From Duganella sp. (GTDB lineage: Bacteria; Pseudomonadota; Gammaproteobacteria; Burkholderiales; Burkholderiaceae_D): 64,000 nt of DNA. This document shows, in pieces, positions 39,314-48,789 of the stretch. The stretch covers positions 62,001 through 126,000 of the forward strand of contig JAMFSU010000094.1 of the NCBI GenBank assembly GCA_026225475.1. The letters are read 5' to 3'. Below the pieces are notes generated by a model, which searched no databases, had not been told where the DNA came from, and saw nothing but the letters and a program-made list of their open reading frames with translations. A program made the position numbers and the translations under genes. Every line of letters begins with the position of its first letter. The first letter of the stretch is position 1.

Positions 39314-39688
39314 TCATGGCATCAGGCTGACATGGGCGGCGACAATGCGCCAACCGGTTTCCATGCGCACCCAGGTTTGCATCTGCCGGCCAATTTTATC
39401 GATGTCATCGGCGCTGAATTCCGTGCTGACAGTAGCATAGTCAAGGCCAAACGTCGTCACCACCGTACGCTGCAAGCGCCGCGACGGATGCACTGGTGCG
39501 CAACTCTGGCGGTATTGGCGGATCGCTTCGCCGCCGAGCAGGATTTCTGCCACGCCATAGCGCACGGTTTGCGGGTCATACCAGAACCAGCGGTCGAGCG
39601 TGACGATATCGTGGATCAACAGGGCGCGTTCATAGTCGGCGAACGCCTGTTCGACTTCACCGACAACCTCGGGCAAATTGACTTGCAT
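39314..39688 (-). CDS. DUF3225 / AtzH-HpxZ-like protein
   Basis: 124 aa. NTF2/SnoaL-like small alpha+beta protein: EVEQAFADYERALLIHDIVTLDRWFWYDPQTVRYGVAE followed by PSRRLQRTVVTTFGLDYATVSTEF and VRMETGWRIVAAHVSL. This pattern matches the family of HpxZ (oxalurate) and AtzH (cyanuric-acid pathway, acting on carboxylated urea intermediates). Located 29 nt after the second cysteine hydrolase, so a role in handling carboxybiuret or a similar carbamate is plausible. Confidence 0.72.
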   Translation of the reverse strand: MQVNLPEVVGEVEQAFADYERALLIHDIVTLDRWFWYDPQTVRYGVAEILLGGEAIRQYRQSCAPVHPSRRLQRTVVTTFGLDYATVSTEFSADDIDKIGRQMQTWVRMETGWRIVAAHVSLMP

Positions 39689-39717
39689 GGTGGCTTTCTC
39701 TGGTTCAAATAGTTAAG

Positions 39718-40380
39718 TTAAGCAAAGGCAGCTTGGACCGTGGCTAGCGGCGCCTGCCAGCCGACGATGCCGCCTTGTGCGGTCAGCATGGCCAGCGTGG
39801 CCTGATGAAACACCGGAAAGTAACTGGCGCAGGCATCGGCGACGATCAGGCATTCATAGCCGCGATCATTGGCTTCGCGCATCGAGGTTTGCACGCACAC
39901 TTCGGTGGTCACGCCAGCAAATAGCAGGTGGCTGATGCCGCGCTGCTGCAATTGCTGATGCAGGTCGGTGGCATAAAACGCGCCTTTGCCGGGTTTGTCG
40001 ATCACCAGTTCGCCAGCCAACGGTGCCAGCAACGGCAGAATCTGATTGCCCACTTCGCCGCGTACCAGGATGCGCCCCATCGGCCCGTTGTCACCGATGC
40101 CCAGCGTCGGATTGCCGCGCCGCAGCTTGGCCGGTGGACAGTCGGCCAGATCAGGCAGATGCGACTCACGCGTATGCACTACCAGCAGCTCTTGACTGCG
40201 TGCCAGCGCCAGCAGGGCCGCCACGGTCGGTACGATCTCAGCCAAGGGCCGCACGTCATTGCCGAGCACGCTGCCGAAACCACCTTCTTCGATGAAATCG
40301 CGCTGCATGTCGATCACCACCAGCGCGGTATGGCGCGGGTCGCATTGGTAAGTGTAAGGGTTGGCATTGATGCTGATCAT
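39718..40380 (-). CDS. Isochorismatase-like cysteine hydrolase, candidate triuret hydrolase
   Basis: 220 aa. Catalytic triad of the family: Asp24 (VVIDMQRDF), Lys129 ([10 protein letters not shown]) and Cys162 ([22 protein letters not shown]). It is clearly paralogous to the BiuH encoded two genes upstream but has diverged in the substrate region (it reads [21 protein letters not shown] where BiuH has GIGDDGPCGKILVRGEPGWEI). A triuret hydrolase (TrtA) described from Herbaspirillum belongs to this family and pairs with biuret hydrolase, so TrtA is the leading guess; guanylurea hydrolase or a ureido-acid amidohydrolase are alternatives. Its ATG overlaps the stop of the ABC ATPase gene. Confidence 0.85.
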   Translation of the reverse strand: MISINANPYTYQCDPRHTALVVIDMQRDFIEEGGFGSVLGNDVRPLAEIVPTVAALLALARSQELLVVHTRESHLPDLADCPPAKLRRGNPTLGIGDNGPMGRILVRGEVGNQILPLLAPLAGELVIDKPGKGAFYATDLHQQLQQRGISHLLFAGVTTEVCVQTSMREANDRGYECLIVADACASYFPVFHQATLAMLTAQGGIVGWQAPLATVQAAFA

Positions 40381-41951
40381 GCGGTCTCCAATTGGCTGGC
40401 CGGGGCGCAGTGTTCGTGATGGCCGGCCATCCAGCGCCCCAGTGCGGTGCGGTCGGCGTTGGCGGCGTCGGTACTATGGACGATACAGCCATCGGTCATG
40501 ACCAGGATGCGGTCCGACAATTCAAGTAACTCATCGAGATCTTCACTGACCAGCAGTACCGCCGCACCAAGGCTGCGCGCCTGCAACAGGCGCGCATGGA
40601 TATCGGCCACCGACGCGAAATCGAGTCCGAATACCGGGTTGGCGACGATCAGCACATTGACTGCCGCCGCCGTGGCATCCCCCAGTTCCCGCGCCAGCAC
40701 GGCACGTTGCACATTCCCGCCCGACAGCGTGCCGATGGCGCGTTCCGGTAGCGGTGGCTTGACATTGAAGGCGGTGATCAAGGCCTGCGCACGGCGCCGC
40801 ATGGCGCTGCGATCAAGGCACCAGGATAGCCAGCCACGGCGCTTGAACGGTGCCACATCGAATGCACGCAAGGCCATGTTTTCGGCCACGCTCATGCTGG
40901 CGATGCAGGCATTGCGCAGCGGTTCTTCGGGCAGTGCAAAGACCCGCTGCTGCCGCATTTCGGCACGGCTGGCATGGTAATCGGCATCGTCGATACGGAT
41001 GCTGCCGGACAGCCGCCGACGCTGGCCGAGCAGACTTTCGACCAATTCTTTCTGACCGTTACCGGAGATGCCGGCCAACCCGACGATTTCGCCGTGCCGG
41101 ACCTGCAAGGACAAACCGTTGACGGCGATCACGCCACGGTCGTTGTGTACCAGTAGTTGATCCACTTGCAAACCGACCGCGGCTTGCGGAGGTACGGGGG
41201 GGCGCGCCACAGCAGCGGTTTCGACGCGCGCCTGGCCCATCATCCAGTGCGCCAGTTGTGCCGGGGTGGTGTCAGCAACTGCGCAGCTGCCGACCAGACA
41301 GCCCTTGCGCAGCACCGTGACATCGTCGGCATAGGCCGTCACTTCGTGGAATTTGTGGGTGATCATCAATACCGTCAATTGCTGCTGGCGCGTCAGCTCG
41401 CGCATCAGGCCCAGCACTTCATCGGCTTCCTGCGGCGTCAACACCGAGGTTGGTTCATCGAGAATCAGAAAACGGCGACGCAGGTAGAGTTGCTTGAGAA
41501 TTTCCAGTTTCTGTTTTTCACCGGCCGACAAGCCGCTGATGGCGCGCTCCAGATCGAGCCGGAACGGCATCGTCTGCATGAATTCCTGCAAGGCGGCACG
41601 CTCCTGCTGCCAATGGATGCGCCAGGGCATACGGCCGCGCGCCAGCAACAGGTTTTCGGCCACCGACAGATTCGGTGCCAGCGTGAAATGCTGATACACC
41701 ATGCCAATGCCCAGCGCATTGGGCACGCGGGCACCGCGGATATCGACTTCACGGCGATCGGCCATGATCATGCCCTGGTCGAGCGGACTATAGCCGACCA
41801 GGCCCTTGACCAGCGTGCTCTTGCCAGCACCGTTCTCGCCCAGCAGCGCATGGATGGTGCCGGCCTTGATGTGCAGCGAGACCGCGTCCAGCGCCCGGAA
41901 GTCGCCAAACGATTTGCCCGCGCCGATGATCTCCAGCTCAAGCGCATGCAT
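40377..41951 (-). CDS. BMP-type ABC transporter ATPase (two ATP-binding domains)
   Basis: 524 aa from ATG at 41951 ([15 protein letters not shown]), 2 nt past the biuH stop. First ABC domain: GENGAGKST Walker [12 protein letters not shown] signature, [11 protein letters not shown]. Second domain: [12 protein letters not shown] replaces a classic Walker A, with [16 protein letters not shown] and a Walker B reading [12 protein letters not shown]. This asymmetry is normal for sugar/nucleoside importers (RbsA, NupO type). It should energise the permeases encoded at 42.7-44.7 kb. Confidence 0.9.
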   Translation of the reverse strand: MHALELEIIGAGKSFGDFRALDAVSLHIKAGTIHALLGENGAGKSTLVKGLVGYSPLDQGMIMADRREVDIRGARVPNALGIGMVYQHFTLAPNLSVAENLLLARGRMPWRIHWQQERAALQEFMQTMPFRLDLERAISGLSAGEKQKLEILKQLYLRRRFLILDEPTSVLTPQEADEVLGLMRELTRQQQLTVLMITHKFHEVTAYADDVTVLRKGCLVGSCAVADTTPAQLAHWMMGQARVETAAVARPPVPPQAAVGLQVDQLLVHNDRGVIAVNGLSLQVRHGEIVGLAGISGNGQKELVESLLGQRRRLSGSIRIDDADYHASRAEMRQQRVFALPEEPLRNACIASMSVAENMALRAFDVAPFKRRGWLSWCLDRSAMRRRAQALITAFNVKPPLPERAIGTLSGGNVQRAVLARELGDATAAAVNVLIVANPVFGLDFASVADIHARLLQARSLGAAVLLVSEDLDELLELSDRILVMTDGCIVHSTDAANADRTALGRWMAGHHEHCAPASQLETA

Positions 41952-41953
41952 GG

Positions 41954-42658
41954 CTATCTCCCTATCACATTGATCAAGGCGGCAGAATCGGACACCGCAC
42001 CGAACACACCGCCCTGCATCTTGATCATGGACAGTGCCGCCAGATGGTTGTCGTAGTCGGTGGCGCCACAGCAGTCGGCCAGCATCACGCATTCAAAGCC
42101 ACGGTCATTGGCTTCGCGCATGGTGGTGTGCACACAGACGTCGGTGGTGATGCCGGTCAGCACCAGATTGCGGATGCCGCGCGTGTGCAACACCAGTTCC
42201 AGATCGGTGGCGCAAAACGAGCCCTTGCCGGGTTTGTCGATGATGATTTCACCGGTAATCGGTGCCAGTTCCGGAATGATTTCCCAACCCGGTTCGCCAC
42301 GGACCAAGATCTTTCCGCAGGGGCCATCGTCGCCGATGCCGACGCCATTGCTGCCGATCTGGCGCGAGCGCCAGCGCTTGTTGGCGGGCAGGTCGGACAA
42401 GTCGGGCCGATGGCCTTCACGCGTATGGATGATGGTGTAGCCGCCGGCACGCATGGCAGTGAGCACATGTTTGATCGGGGTAATCGGCGCGCGCGTGAGT
42501 GACAGGTCATAGCCCATCTTGTCGACGTAACCGCCGATGCCGCAGAAATCGATCTGCATGTCGATCACGATCAAGGCGGTATTGGCCGGCGTCAGGGCAC
42601 CGTCGTAAGGCCACAGATAAGGTTCAGCCTGAATGAACAAGGACGTTGCAGTGGACAT
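41954..42658 (-). CDS. biuH: Biuret amidohydrolase
   Basis: 234 aa. Cleaves biuret to allophanate and ammonia. Catalytic residues: Asp33 (IVIDMQIDF), Lys142 (IIDKPGKGSFCATDLE) and Cys175 ([19 protein letters not shown]). The segments YVDKMGYDLSLTRAPITPIK, HTREGHRPDLSDLPANKRWR and MQGGVFGAVSDSAAL closely follow the Rhizobium leguminosarum biuret hydrolase as remembered. GGAG lies upstream of the start. Flanked by transporter genes and in one operon with atzF, which consumes the product. Confidence 0.87.
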   Translation of the reverse strand: MSTATSLFIQAEPYLWPYDGALTPANTALIVIDMQIDFCGIGGYVDKMGYDLSLTRAPITPIKHVLTAMRAGGYTIIHTREGHRPDLSDLPANKRWRSRQIGSNGVGIGDDGPCGKILVRGEPGWEIIPELAPITGEIIIDKPGKGSFCATDLELVLHTRGIRNLVLTGITTDVCVHTTMREANDRGFECVMLADCCGATDYDNHLAALSMIKMQGGVFGAVSDSAALINVIGR

Positions 42659-42680
42659 GGCAGGGCTCCGTAATAAATGG

Positions 42681-43601
42681 TTAGCGTGTCAGGCTCAGCT
42701 CGCCGGGGGCGTTGCCGAGGGTGCGGTCAGGACGGCAAGTCACGACCATGATGAGTAAGGTCAGCGCATACGGTGCAGCATTGAACAGGTAATAGCCGGA
42801 CGTGATGCCGACCGCCTGCAAGGCAGGACCGAGTGCACCAGCAGCGCCGAACAGCAAGGCTGCCAGCAGGCAGCGCAATGGTTGCCAGCGGGCGAAAATC
42901 ACCAGCGCCACCGCCATCAGGCCCTGGCCGCTGGACAAACCTTCATTCCAGCTGCCGGGGTAATACAGCGACAGATAAGCACCACCAACGGCTGCCAGAA
43001 AGCCGCCGCAGGCAGTCGCCGCGATGCGGATGGGATTGATGCGGTAGCCGAGCGCGCGCGCAGTTTCGGCATGGTCGCCGACCAGCCGCAAGACCAGCCC
43101 CCAACGCGTACTCGATAAGCCCCATTGCAGCACGCCCGCCAGCACTACACCGATCAGGAACAGCGCATTGATCTGCAAGGCGTGGTGTAGTTGCGCATGG
43201 CTGCTCCAACTGCCCAGATCGATCGATGGCAGCATGGCCGCTTGCGGCTGGATGAACGGTTTGCCGAGGAAAAAGGCCAGGCCGGTGCCGAGCAGCATCA
43301 GCGCAATTCCAAACGCGATATCGTTGACGCGCGGCAGCGAACACACCAGACCATGCAGTGTGCCCAACAGCAGGCCGGAAGCGCCCGCCGCTAGCACGCC
43401 GAGCCAGGCCGAGCCGGAGAAATACGAAGCGGCGTAACCGGTCATGGCGCCGCACACTAGAATCCCTTCCAGGCCTAGATTGACGCGTCCGCCTTTTTCG
43501 GTCAGGCATTCGCCGAGGCTGACGAACAGGAACGGCGTGCCGACCCGGATGGCGCCGGCAAACAAGGCCAGCAACAAGGTACTGAAATCGATGTTAGACA
43601 T
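42681..43601 (-). CDS. BMP-type ABC transporter permease 2
   Basis: 306 aa, about eight to nine hydrophobic segments. FVSLGECLTEKGGRVNLGLEGILVCGAMTGYA is the hallmark of the YufQ/NupC-type second permease of nucleoside-class importers. It overlaps the other permease gene by 8 nt, indicating coupling. With the partner permease, double ATPase and BMP-family binding protein it completes one importer. Confidence 0.9.
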   Translation of the reverse strand: MSNIDFSTLLLALFAGAIRVGTPFLFVSLGECLTEKGGRVNLGLEGILVCGAMTGYAASYFSGSAWLGVLAAGASGLLLGTLHGLVCSLPRVNDIAFGIALMLLGTGLAFFLGKPFIQPQAAMLPSIDLGSWSSHAQLHHALQINALFLIGVVLAGVLQWGLSSTRWGLVLRLVGDHAETARALGYRINPIRIAATACGGFLAAVGGAYLSLYYPGSWNEGLSSGQGLMAVALVIFARWQPLRCLLAALLFGAAGALGPALQAVGITSGYYLFNAAPYALTLLIMVVTCRPDRTLGNAPGELSLTR

Positions 43602-44718
43602 GGCTGGCCTCGCTGGCAGAAATGTGTGGTGCGACTTGCACCTGTTGTTGCCAGCGCAGCCGCAAGGCAGTCAGGCGGCCGGTAATCGCTTCCCAGGCCA
43701 GCAGATTGCAGAACAGCAGTCCTTGCAGCACCAGCGTGGTGGCGTCGGGCAGATCAAGCCGGCGTTGCAGCAGACTGCCGCTGGCTTCGACACCGCCGAT
43801 GACGATTGCGCAGACGACGATGGCGAGTGGATTCTGGCGCGCCGCAAATGCCACCAGAATGCCGCTGAAACCGTAACCCGCCAGCAAGGCGCTGCTGGCG
43901 CTGCCTTGCACGGCAGCCACTTCGAACATGCCAGCCAGTCCCGCCGCCGCGCCGCCGAGCGCGCAGGCTAGCAACACCAGTCGATTGACCGGCAAGCCAA
44001 CCAGTTTGGCCGTACGCACATTGCCACCGACGATAGCCATGGCGAAGCCGGCCACGCTATGGCGCAGAAACACCCAGGCTGCGATACAGGCCAGCACGCC
44101 CCACACCAGACCCCAATGAACTTCCAGGCCGGGCAGGGCATTGATCAGATAAATATCTGGCAACGGCGTCGTCGAGGGCTTGTTGAGACTGCCCGGGTCG
44201 CGCAGCGGTCCTTCCACCAGATGCTTGAATAGCGCCACCGCCAGATACGACAGCAGCAGGCTGGAAATGGTCTCATTGATACCGCGCCACTGGCGTAATG
44301 CACCACACAGGGCAATCCAGGCACCGCCGGCCAGCATGGCCGCGATTGCCATGGCGGGCAACATCAGCCAGGCTGGCCACAGCGGCAAGCACGAGGGCAA
44401 TACTGCTGCGGCCAGACCGCCCATGGCCAGTGCGCCTTCGCCACCGATGACGATCAAGCCGACGCGCGCTGGCAAGGCCACGCACAAGGCGGTAAGCAAC
44501 AGCGGTGCCGCGCGTTGCAAGGTGTTTTGCCAGGCGAACATTGAGCCAAACGCGCCTTCGAAAATCAGCAGGCAGGCATCCCCGGCCGGTTTGCCCTGCA
44601 CCGCCAGAAACAACACGAACAACAGCAACGTACCGCACAAGGCGGCCAAGGTCGGCAGCAGCGGCGTCAAGCCGATGCCCAAGCGCAGTCCCAGGCGGCG
44701 AGTCATTACGGGTGTCAT
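43594..44718 (-). CDS. BMP-type ABC transporter permease 1
   Basis: 374 aa from ATG at 44718 (MTPVMTRRLGLRLG); GGAA lies about 8 nt upstream. A TTG 33 nt earlier is possible. Multiple membrane segments; VIGGEGALAMGGLAAAV and RGINETISSLLLSYLAVALFKHLVEGPL are typical of the YufP/NupB-type first permease. Lies between the binding protein and the second permease. Confidence 0.88.
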   Translation of the reverse strand: MTPVMTRRLGLRLGIGLTPLLPTLAALCGTLLLFVLFLAVQGKPAGDACLLIFEGAFGSMFAWQNTLQRAAPLLLTALCVALPARVGLIVIGGEGALAMGGLAAAVLPSCLPLWPAWLMLPAMAIAAMLAGGAWIALCGALRQWRGINETISSLLLSYLAVALFKHLVEGPLRDPGSLNKPSTTPLPDIYLINALPGLEVHWGLVWGVLACIAAWVFLRHSVAGFAMAIVGGNVRTAKLVGLPVNRLVLLACALGGAAAGLAGMFEVAAVQGSASSALLAGYGFSGILVAFAARQNPLAIVVCAIVIGGVEASGSLLQRRLDLPDATTLVLQGLLFCNLLAWEAITGRLTALRLRWQQQVQVAPHISASEASHV

Positions 44719-44812
44719 CGCAGATTCCGAACGGTAAGGTTGACTGGCCAACAGCGACGGCAGCGCAGGCTGCCGTCAACTGGTCATTGTGCTGTAGAGG
44801 CTAAAGCAGGTT

Positions 44813-45910
44813 TCATACCTGGCCGACGACGCCGGCCACCAGGTAATTCATCTTCTCCAGCGCGACATCGGTCTGGACTTGAATCGTACCGGCCGGGATC
44901 ACTACTGCACCCTTGTTGTCCTTGATCGGGCCCTTGAAGATCTGGAATTGTCCGGCCAGCATCTGCGCCTTGACCGCGTCAGCCTTCTTCTTGGCGGCCG
45001 CGCTGACATTGGCGCCATACGGCGACATCTTGACGAAGTTGTCTTTCAGACCACCGCGCAGGAAGTTGATCATCGGCTTGCCATCCACCGTGGCCTTGAC
45101 GATCTCGGTGTAAGGCGTAACCCAGTTCCATTCGGCGCCGGTCAGATAGCCCTTGGGCGCTAATGCGGCCTGGCTGGCGTGATAGCCGCAGGTCATGATG
45201 CCGCGTTTTTCAGCGGTTTCAACGATCACTTTAGGACCATCGACGTGGCAGGTGATGACGTCGCAACCCTGATCGATCAGGCTGTTGGCAGCTTCGGCTT
45301 CTTTCACCGGCAGCGACCAGTCACCAGTGAAGATGACATGCGTGGTAATCGACGGATCAACCGATTGCGCGCCCAGCGTGAACGCATTGATATTGCGCAG
45401 TACTTGCGGAATCGGCTTGGCGGCGATGAAGGCCAGCTTCTTGCTCTTGCTCATGTAACCGGCCACCACGCCGCTCAAGTATTCGCATTCTTCAATGTAG
45501 CCGAAGAAGCTGCCGACATTCATCGGGTGCTTGCCGGCGGTCCACAGGCCGCCGCAGTGGGCGATGCGGACCTTGGGATATTTTTCGGCGATTTTCAGCA
45601 CATGCGGATCAAAGTAGCCGAACGAGGTCGGGAAGATCAGCGAGGCACCATCCTGCATGATCATGGCTTCCATGGTTTTTTGTACCGCCACGGTTTCCGG
45701 CACTTTCTCTTCTTCGATCACTTTGATGCCAGGCATCTTCTTGATCATCGCGGCAGCCTGCGCATGCGATTGGTTGTAACCGAAGTCGTCGCGCGCGCCG
45801 ACATAGATAAAACCGACCGTCAACGGGGTGGCAGCCAGCAGGTCGAGCGGCAGGGCGGCGCCGAGTGCTGCGGCGCCAGTGTATTTGAGAAAGTCGCGAC
45901 GGTGATTCAT
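44813..45910 (-). CDS. BMP-family ABC transporter substrate-binding protein
   Basis: 365 aa from ATG at 45910, set by AGGAG 7 nt upstream. A twin-arginine-type signal (MNHRRDFLKYTGAAALGAA) leads to the BMP/PnrA fold: VGFIYVGARDDFGYNQSHAQ, IFPTSFGYFDPHVL, AHCGGLW, VITCHVDGPKV and LTGAEWNWVTPYTEIVKA. BMP proteins usually bind purine nucleosides; close relatives in nitrogen loci may bind ureides. In this operon a triuret, biuret or purine-derived ligand is inferred. Confidence 0.88.
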   Translation of the reverse strand: MNHRRDFLKYTGAAALGAALPLDLLAATPLTVGFIYVGARDDFGYNQSHAQAAAMIKKMPGIKVIEEEKVPETVAVQKTMEAMIMQDGASLIFPTSFGYFDPHVLKIAEKYPKVRIAHCGGLWTAGKHPMNVGSFFGYIEECEYLSGVVAGYMSKSKKLAFIAAKPIPQVLRNINAFTLGAQSVDPSITTHVIFTGDWSLPVKEAEAANSLIDQGCDVITCHVDGPKVIVETAEKRGIMTCGYHASQAALAPKGYLTGAEWNWVTPYTEIVKATVDGKPMINFLRGGLKDNFVKMSPYGANVSAAAKKKADAVKAQMLAGQFQIFKGPIKDNKGAVVIPAGTIQVQTDVALEKMNYLVAGVVGQV

Positions 45911-45963
45911 CTTTGGCTCCTGGAAAGGGAAACGTTGGTGTGTTGTTGTCAAAGTAATGCGGG

Positions 45964-46809
45964 TCAATCAGGTGGCAATGCGGTGGCCGGGCGGCGCACC
46001 TCACGCTGGAAAATTTCCATACTGTGTTTTTTTACTTCAATGAAACGCGGTTGCGACAAGGTGGCGACCGTGCGCGGACGCACATCGTCGTAATGCAAGA
46101 TTTCTGCCACCTCGGTTGGACGTTTGGTCAGCAGCAGGATTTCATCGGCCAGATACACAGCTTCTTCCAGATCGTGCGAGACCAGCACCATGGTGGTGCC
46201 GGTTTGCATGAACACTTCCTGCAGTTTTTCGCGGATGAAGAGGGTCATCTCGAAATCGAGTGCCGAGAATGGCTCATCCAGAAACAAGACTTCCGGCCCC
46301 GGCGCCAGTGCCCGCATGATCGAGGCAGTTTGCTGCTGGCCGCCCGACAATTCGTAGGGATAACGCTTGAGATCGAATTTGACATCGAACGACGCGACCA
46401 ACTGCTCAACCCGATGGGCGATTTCGGCCTTCGATTTGCCTTCCAGCTTGAGCGGATAAGCGATGTTGTCGATCGTGCGCAGCCACGGGAACATGGCATC
46501 GCGGTAGTTCTGAAACACATAGCCGATCTTGGTCTCGGCCAGCGATTTTCCGTCAAACAGAATCTGACCGGCATCGATAGGCGTGAGGCCCGCAATCATG
46601 TTGATCAGTGTCGATTTGCCGCAGCCATTGGGACCGAACACCGAGACAATCTTGTGCTTGGGAATATCCAGGTTGAAGTTTTCGTACAGCGGCCAGCCGG
46701 CGAAATACTTGGTCAGCCCGCGGATCGTGATATGCGTGCCGGGCGGGCCAGGAACAAAGGGCGTGGAGGGTTCTTCCAACGTGAGGGTGGGGCTGATGAC
46801 TTTGCTCAT
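45964..46809 (-). CDS. SsuB/TauB-type ABC transporter ATPase
   Basis: 281 aa. Walker A GPNGCGKST, signature LSGGQQQTASIMRAL (note QQQT rather than the usual QQQR), Walker B VLFLDEPFSALD, switch SHDLEEAVYLAD. The N-terminal about 28 residues are a Pro-rich extension. The start overlaps the permease stop by 4 nt (ATGA). With permease and binding protein it forms a nitrate/sulfonate/taurine-class importer, here next to allophanate hydrolase. Confidence 0.9.
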   Translation of the reverse strand: MSKVISPTLTLEEPSTPFVPGPPGTHITIRGLTKYFAGWPLYENFNLDIPKHKIVSVFGPNGCGKSTLINMIAGLTPIDAGQILFDGKSLAETKIGYVFQNYRDAMFPWLRTIDNIAYPLKLEGKSKAEIAHRVEQLVASFDVKFDLKRYPYELSGGQQQTASIMRALAPGPEVLFLDEPFSALDFEMTLFIREKLQEVFMQTGTTMVLVSHDLEEAVYLADEILLLTKRPTEVAEILHYDDVRPRTVATLSQPRFIEVKKHSMEIFQREVRRPATALPPD

Positions 46810-47696
46810 CTTCCGCTCCAGTGAACAATCCGTTTTTCAATCACGATGAACACTACATTCAAGGCATAGCCGAGTGCACCGGCAGCCAGAATCGCGGCGT
46901 ACATTTCGCGCACGTTGAGAACTTGTTGGGCATCGATGATCTTGTGGCCGAGACCACTTTCGGAACCGATGAACATTTCTGCCACGATCACAATCACCAG
47001 TGCCATCGAGACGGCGCTGCGCAAGCCGACAAAGGTCGGTTGCAGGCTTTCCCATAGCAGCACATCCTTGAAAATCTGCCAGCGCGAAGCGCCCATTACC
47101 TTGGCGGCCATGACGCGCTGCTTGCGTGCGTTGAGCACGCCATAGGCACTATTGAACAAGACAATCAGCAGTGCGCCGAAGGCAGCGATGGCGACCTTGT
47201 TGATATCGGATACGCCGAAAATCAACAGGAACAGCGGGATCAAGGCCGAGGATGGCGTGGAGCGGAAGAAATCGATCAGGAATTCGACACTGCGGTAGGC
47301 GCGTTCATTACTGCCTAGCAGTACGCCCAGCGGCACTCCAACCACGGCGGCGATCAAGAACGCTTCCAGCGTGCGCGCCACCGTGACCAGAAAATCCATC
47401 AGCAACGGGCCGCCCGCCAGACCATTGACTAGCGTGATCAAGGTGGCCGAAGGCGGTGGCAGCAGGATGGCCTTGATCCAGCCCGCACGCACGACCAGAT
47501 CCCAGACGATGAACAGCGCCAGCGGTCCGAGCATGGGCAGCAATTTCCTGAACGCGCGTTGCCAGGGTGAAGGTCTGATCGGCGTGACGGTCCTGGGCAT
47601 GCTGGTTGGCCGGATGCCGCTACCGGTGTTGAGATCGGTATCGGCACTTGCATTGGCATCGGCATGAACAACGGTAGCGCTAAGCGTTTCGGCCAT
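46806..47696 (-). CDS. SsuC/TauC-type ABC transporter permease
   Basis: 296 aa, six membrane segments. The cytoplasmic loop VGVPLGVLLGSNERAYRSVEFLIDFFRSTPSSALIPL-type EAA region and VMGASRWQIFKDVLL identify the SsuC/TauC family. AAGGGG precedes the ATG. The about 55-residue hydrophilic N-terminus is longer than usual. Confidence 0.9.
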   Translation of the reverse strand: MAETLSATVVHADANASADTDLNTGSGIRPTSMPRTVTPIRPSPWQRAFRKLLPMLGPLALFIVWDLVVRAGWIKAILLPPPSATLITLVNGLAGGPLLMDFLVTVARTLEAFLIAAVVGVPLGVLLGSNERAYRSVEFLIDFFRSTPSSALIPLFLLIFGVSDINKVAIAAFGALLIVLFNSAYGVLNARKQRVMAAKVMGASRWQIFKDVLLWESLQPTFVGLRSAVSMALVIVIVAEMFIGSESGLGHKIIDAQQVLNVREMYAAILAAGALGYALNVVFIVIEKRIVHWSGR

Positions 47697-47701
47697 GATT
47701 A

Positions 47702-48763
47702 TTACCCCTTGTAGAGCAGCGATTCGACCATCACGCGCGAGGCGAAAATGCCCTTGTCGACGAACAGGTCATAAAACTTTTGGAAGTAGGCGATATCGCT
47801 TGGCTTGAATTCGTTGTAAAGCATGTAGGATGCCAGCGGCACTTCATTGGTCAACGCGCCCTCGATGGCGGTATAGCCTTTCAGATAGGGGCGGGCCAGG
47901 TTCGGATTGGTGCGAATCAGTTCAATGCCGCGGGTGTAGGCGGCGATGTATTTTTTGGTTTCGATCGGATGCTTCTTGATGAAGTCAGTGGTCAACGCTG
48001 CGGCGCCACCATGCCACGGTGCCTGGGGGTCGCCGAGGATGTATTTGGCAATCACACCGGATTCCAGCACCCGCGTGACATTGCTCATGCGCCCGACGGT
48101 GCCGGTTGGTTCCAGCGTATAGACCGCATCCACCTGACCGGCAGCCAGTGCGGCGACGTGCTGGCCGATCGGCAATTCAATCACGGTGGCACCGGTGGCG
48201 CCGGCGCGTTCGAGCACAGTTTTGGCCAATGTAACGTTCTGGATGCCAGGACCAGACGCGACTTTCTTGCCTTTTAATTCGGCAATGGATTTGATGGCGC
48301 TATCTTTCGGCACCAGGAATTCATCGAGCACGTAACGCGCATTGCTGGGATTGGTGGCGAAGATCTTGAACAAGCCGGGCTGGGCGATTTCGCCAATCGC
48401 CAGATTGCCGGCACCGGTACCATTGGCCGATCCATCAGCGCGACCCGACAACATCGCTTCCATGACTTGTTGTGCGCCGGCGAACTTGATCGCCTGCACA
48501 TCGAGGCCGGCTTGCTTGAAATACCCGGCTTCGATTGCAGCATAGAACGGCAGGCCGGCGGCGACCGGCCAATAGCCAATGCGGATCGGTACCGTTTGTG
48601 CGCGCAGGATAGCTGGCGCGCCTGCCAATGCAGCGCCGGCCACGAGTGCACCGGCCTTGCCGGCACTGGCGAGAAATTGACGACGGCCAGAAGCTGAGGG
48701 AGAAGGCGCGTCAGCAGTGGTGCAGACGTTGACATCGGGGCGGACGGTAACTGGGTGCTTCAT
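47702..48763 (-). CDS. NMT1/SsuA-type ABC transporter substrate-binding protein
   Basis: 353 aa. A long twin-arginine-type leader (GRRQFLASAGKAGALVAGAAL, about 26-46) precedes the periplasmic NMT1/SsuA fold: IGYWPVAAGLPFYAAIEAGYF, GLDVQAIKFAGAQQVMEAMLSGRADG and ELKGKKVASGPGIQNV. AAGGAG lies upstream of the ATG. Ligand unknown; operon context favours a small urea-like nitrogen compound. Confidence 0.88.
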   Translation of the reverse strand: MKHPVTVRPDVNVCTTADAPSPSASGRRQFLASAGKAGALVAGAALAGAPAILRAQTVPIRIGYWPVAAGLPFYAAIEAGYFKQAGLDVQAIKFAGAQQVMEAMLSGRADGSANGTGAGNLAIGEIAQPGLFKIFATNPSNARYVLDEFLVPKDSAIKSIAELKGKKVASGPGIQNVTLAKTVLERAGATGATVIELPIGQHVAALAAGQVDAVYTLEPTGTVGRMSNVTRVLESGVIAKYILGDPQAPWHGGAAALTTDFIKKHPIETKKYIAAYTRGIELIRTNPNLARPYLKGYTAIEGALTNEVPLASYMLYNEFKPSDIAYFQKFYDLFVDKGIFASRVMVESLLYKG

Positions 48764-48789
48764 GCTGACTCCTTGAGGACGAATCTGGG

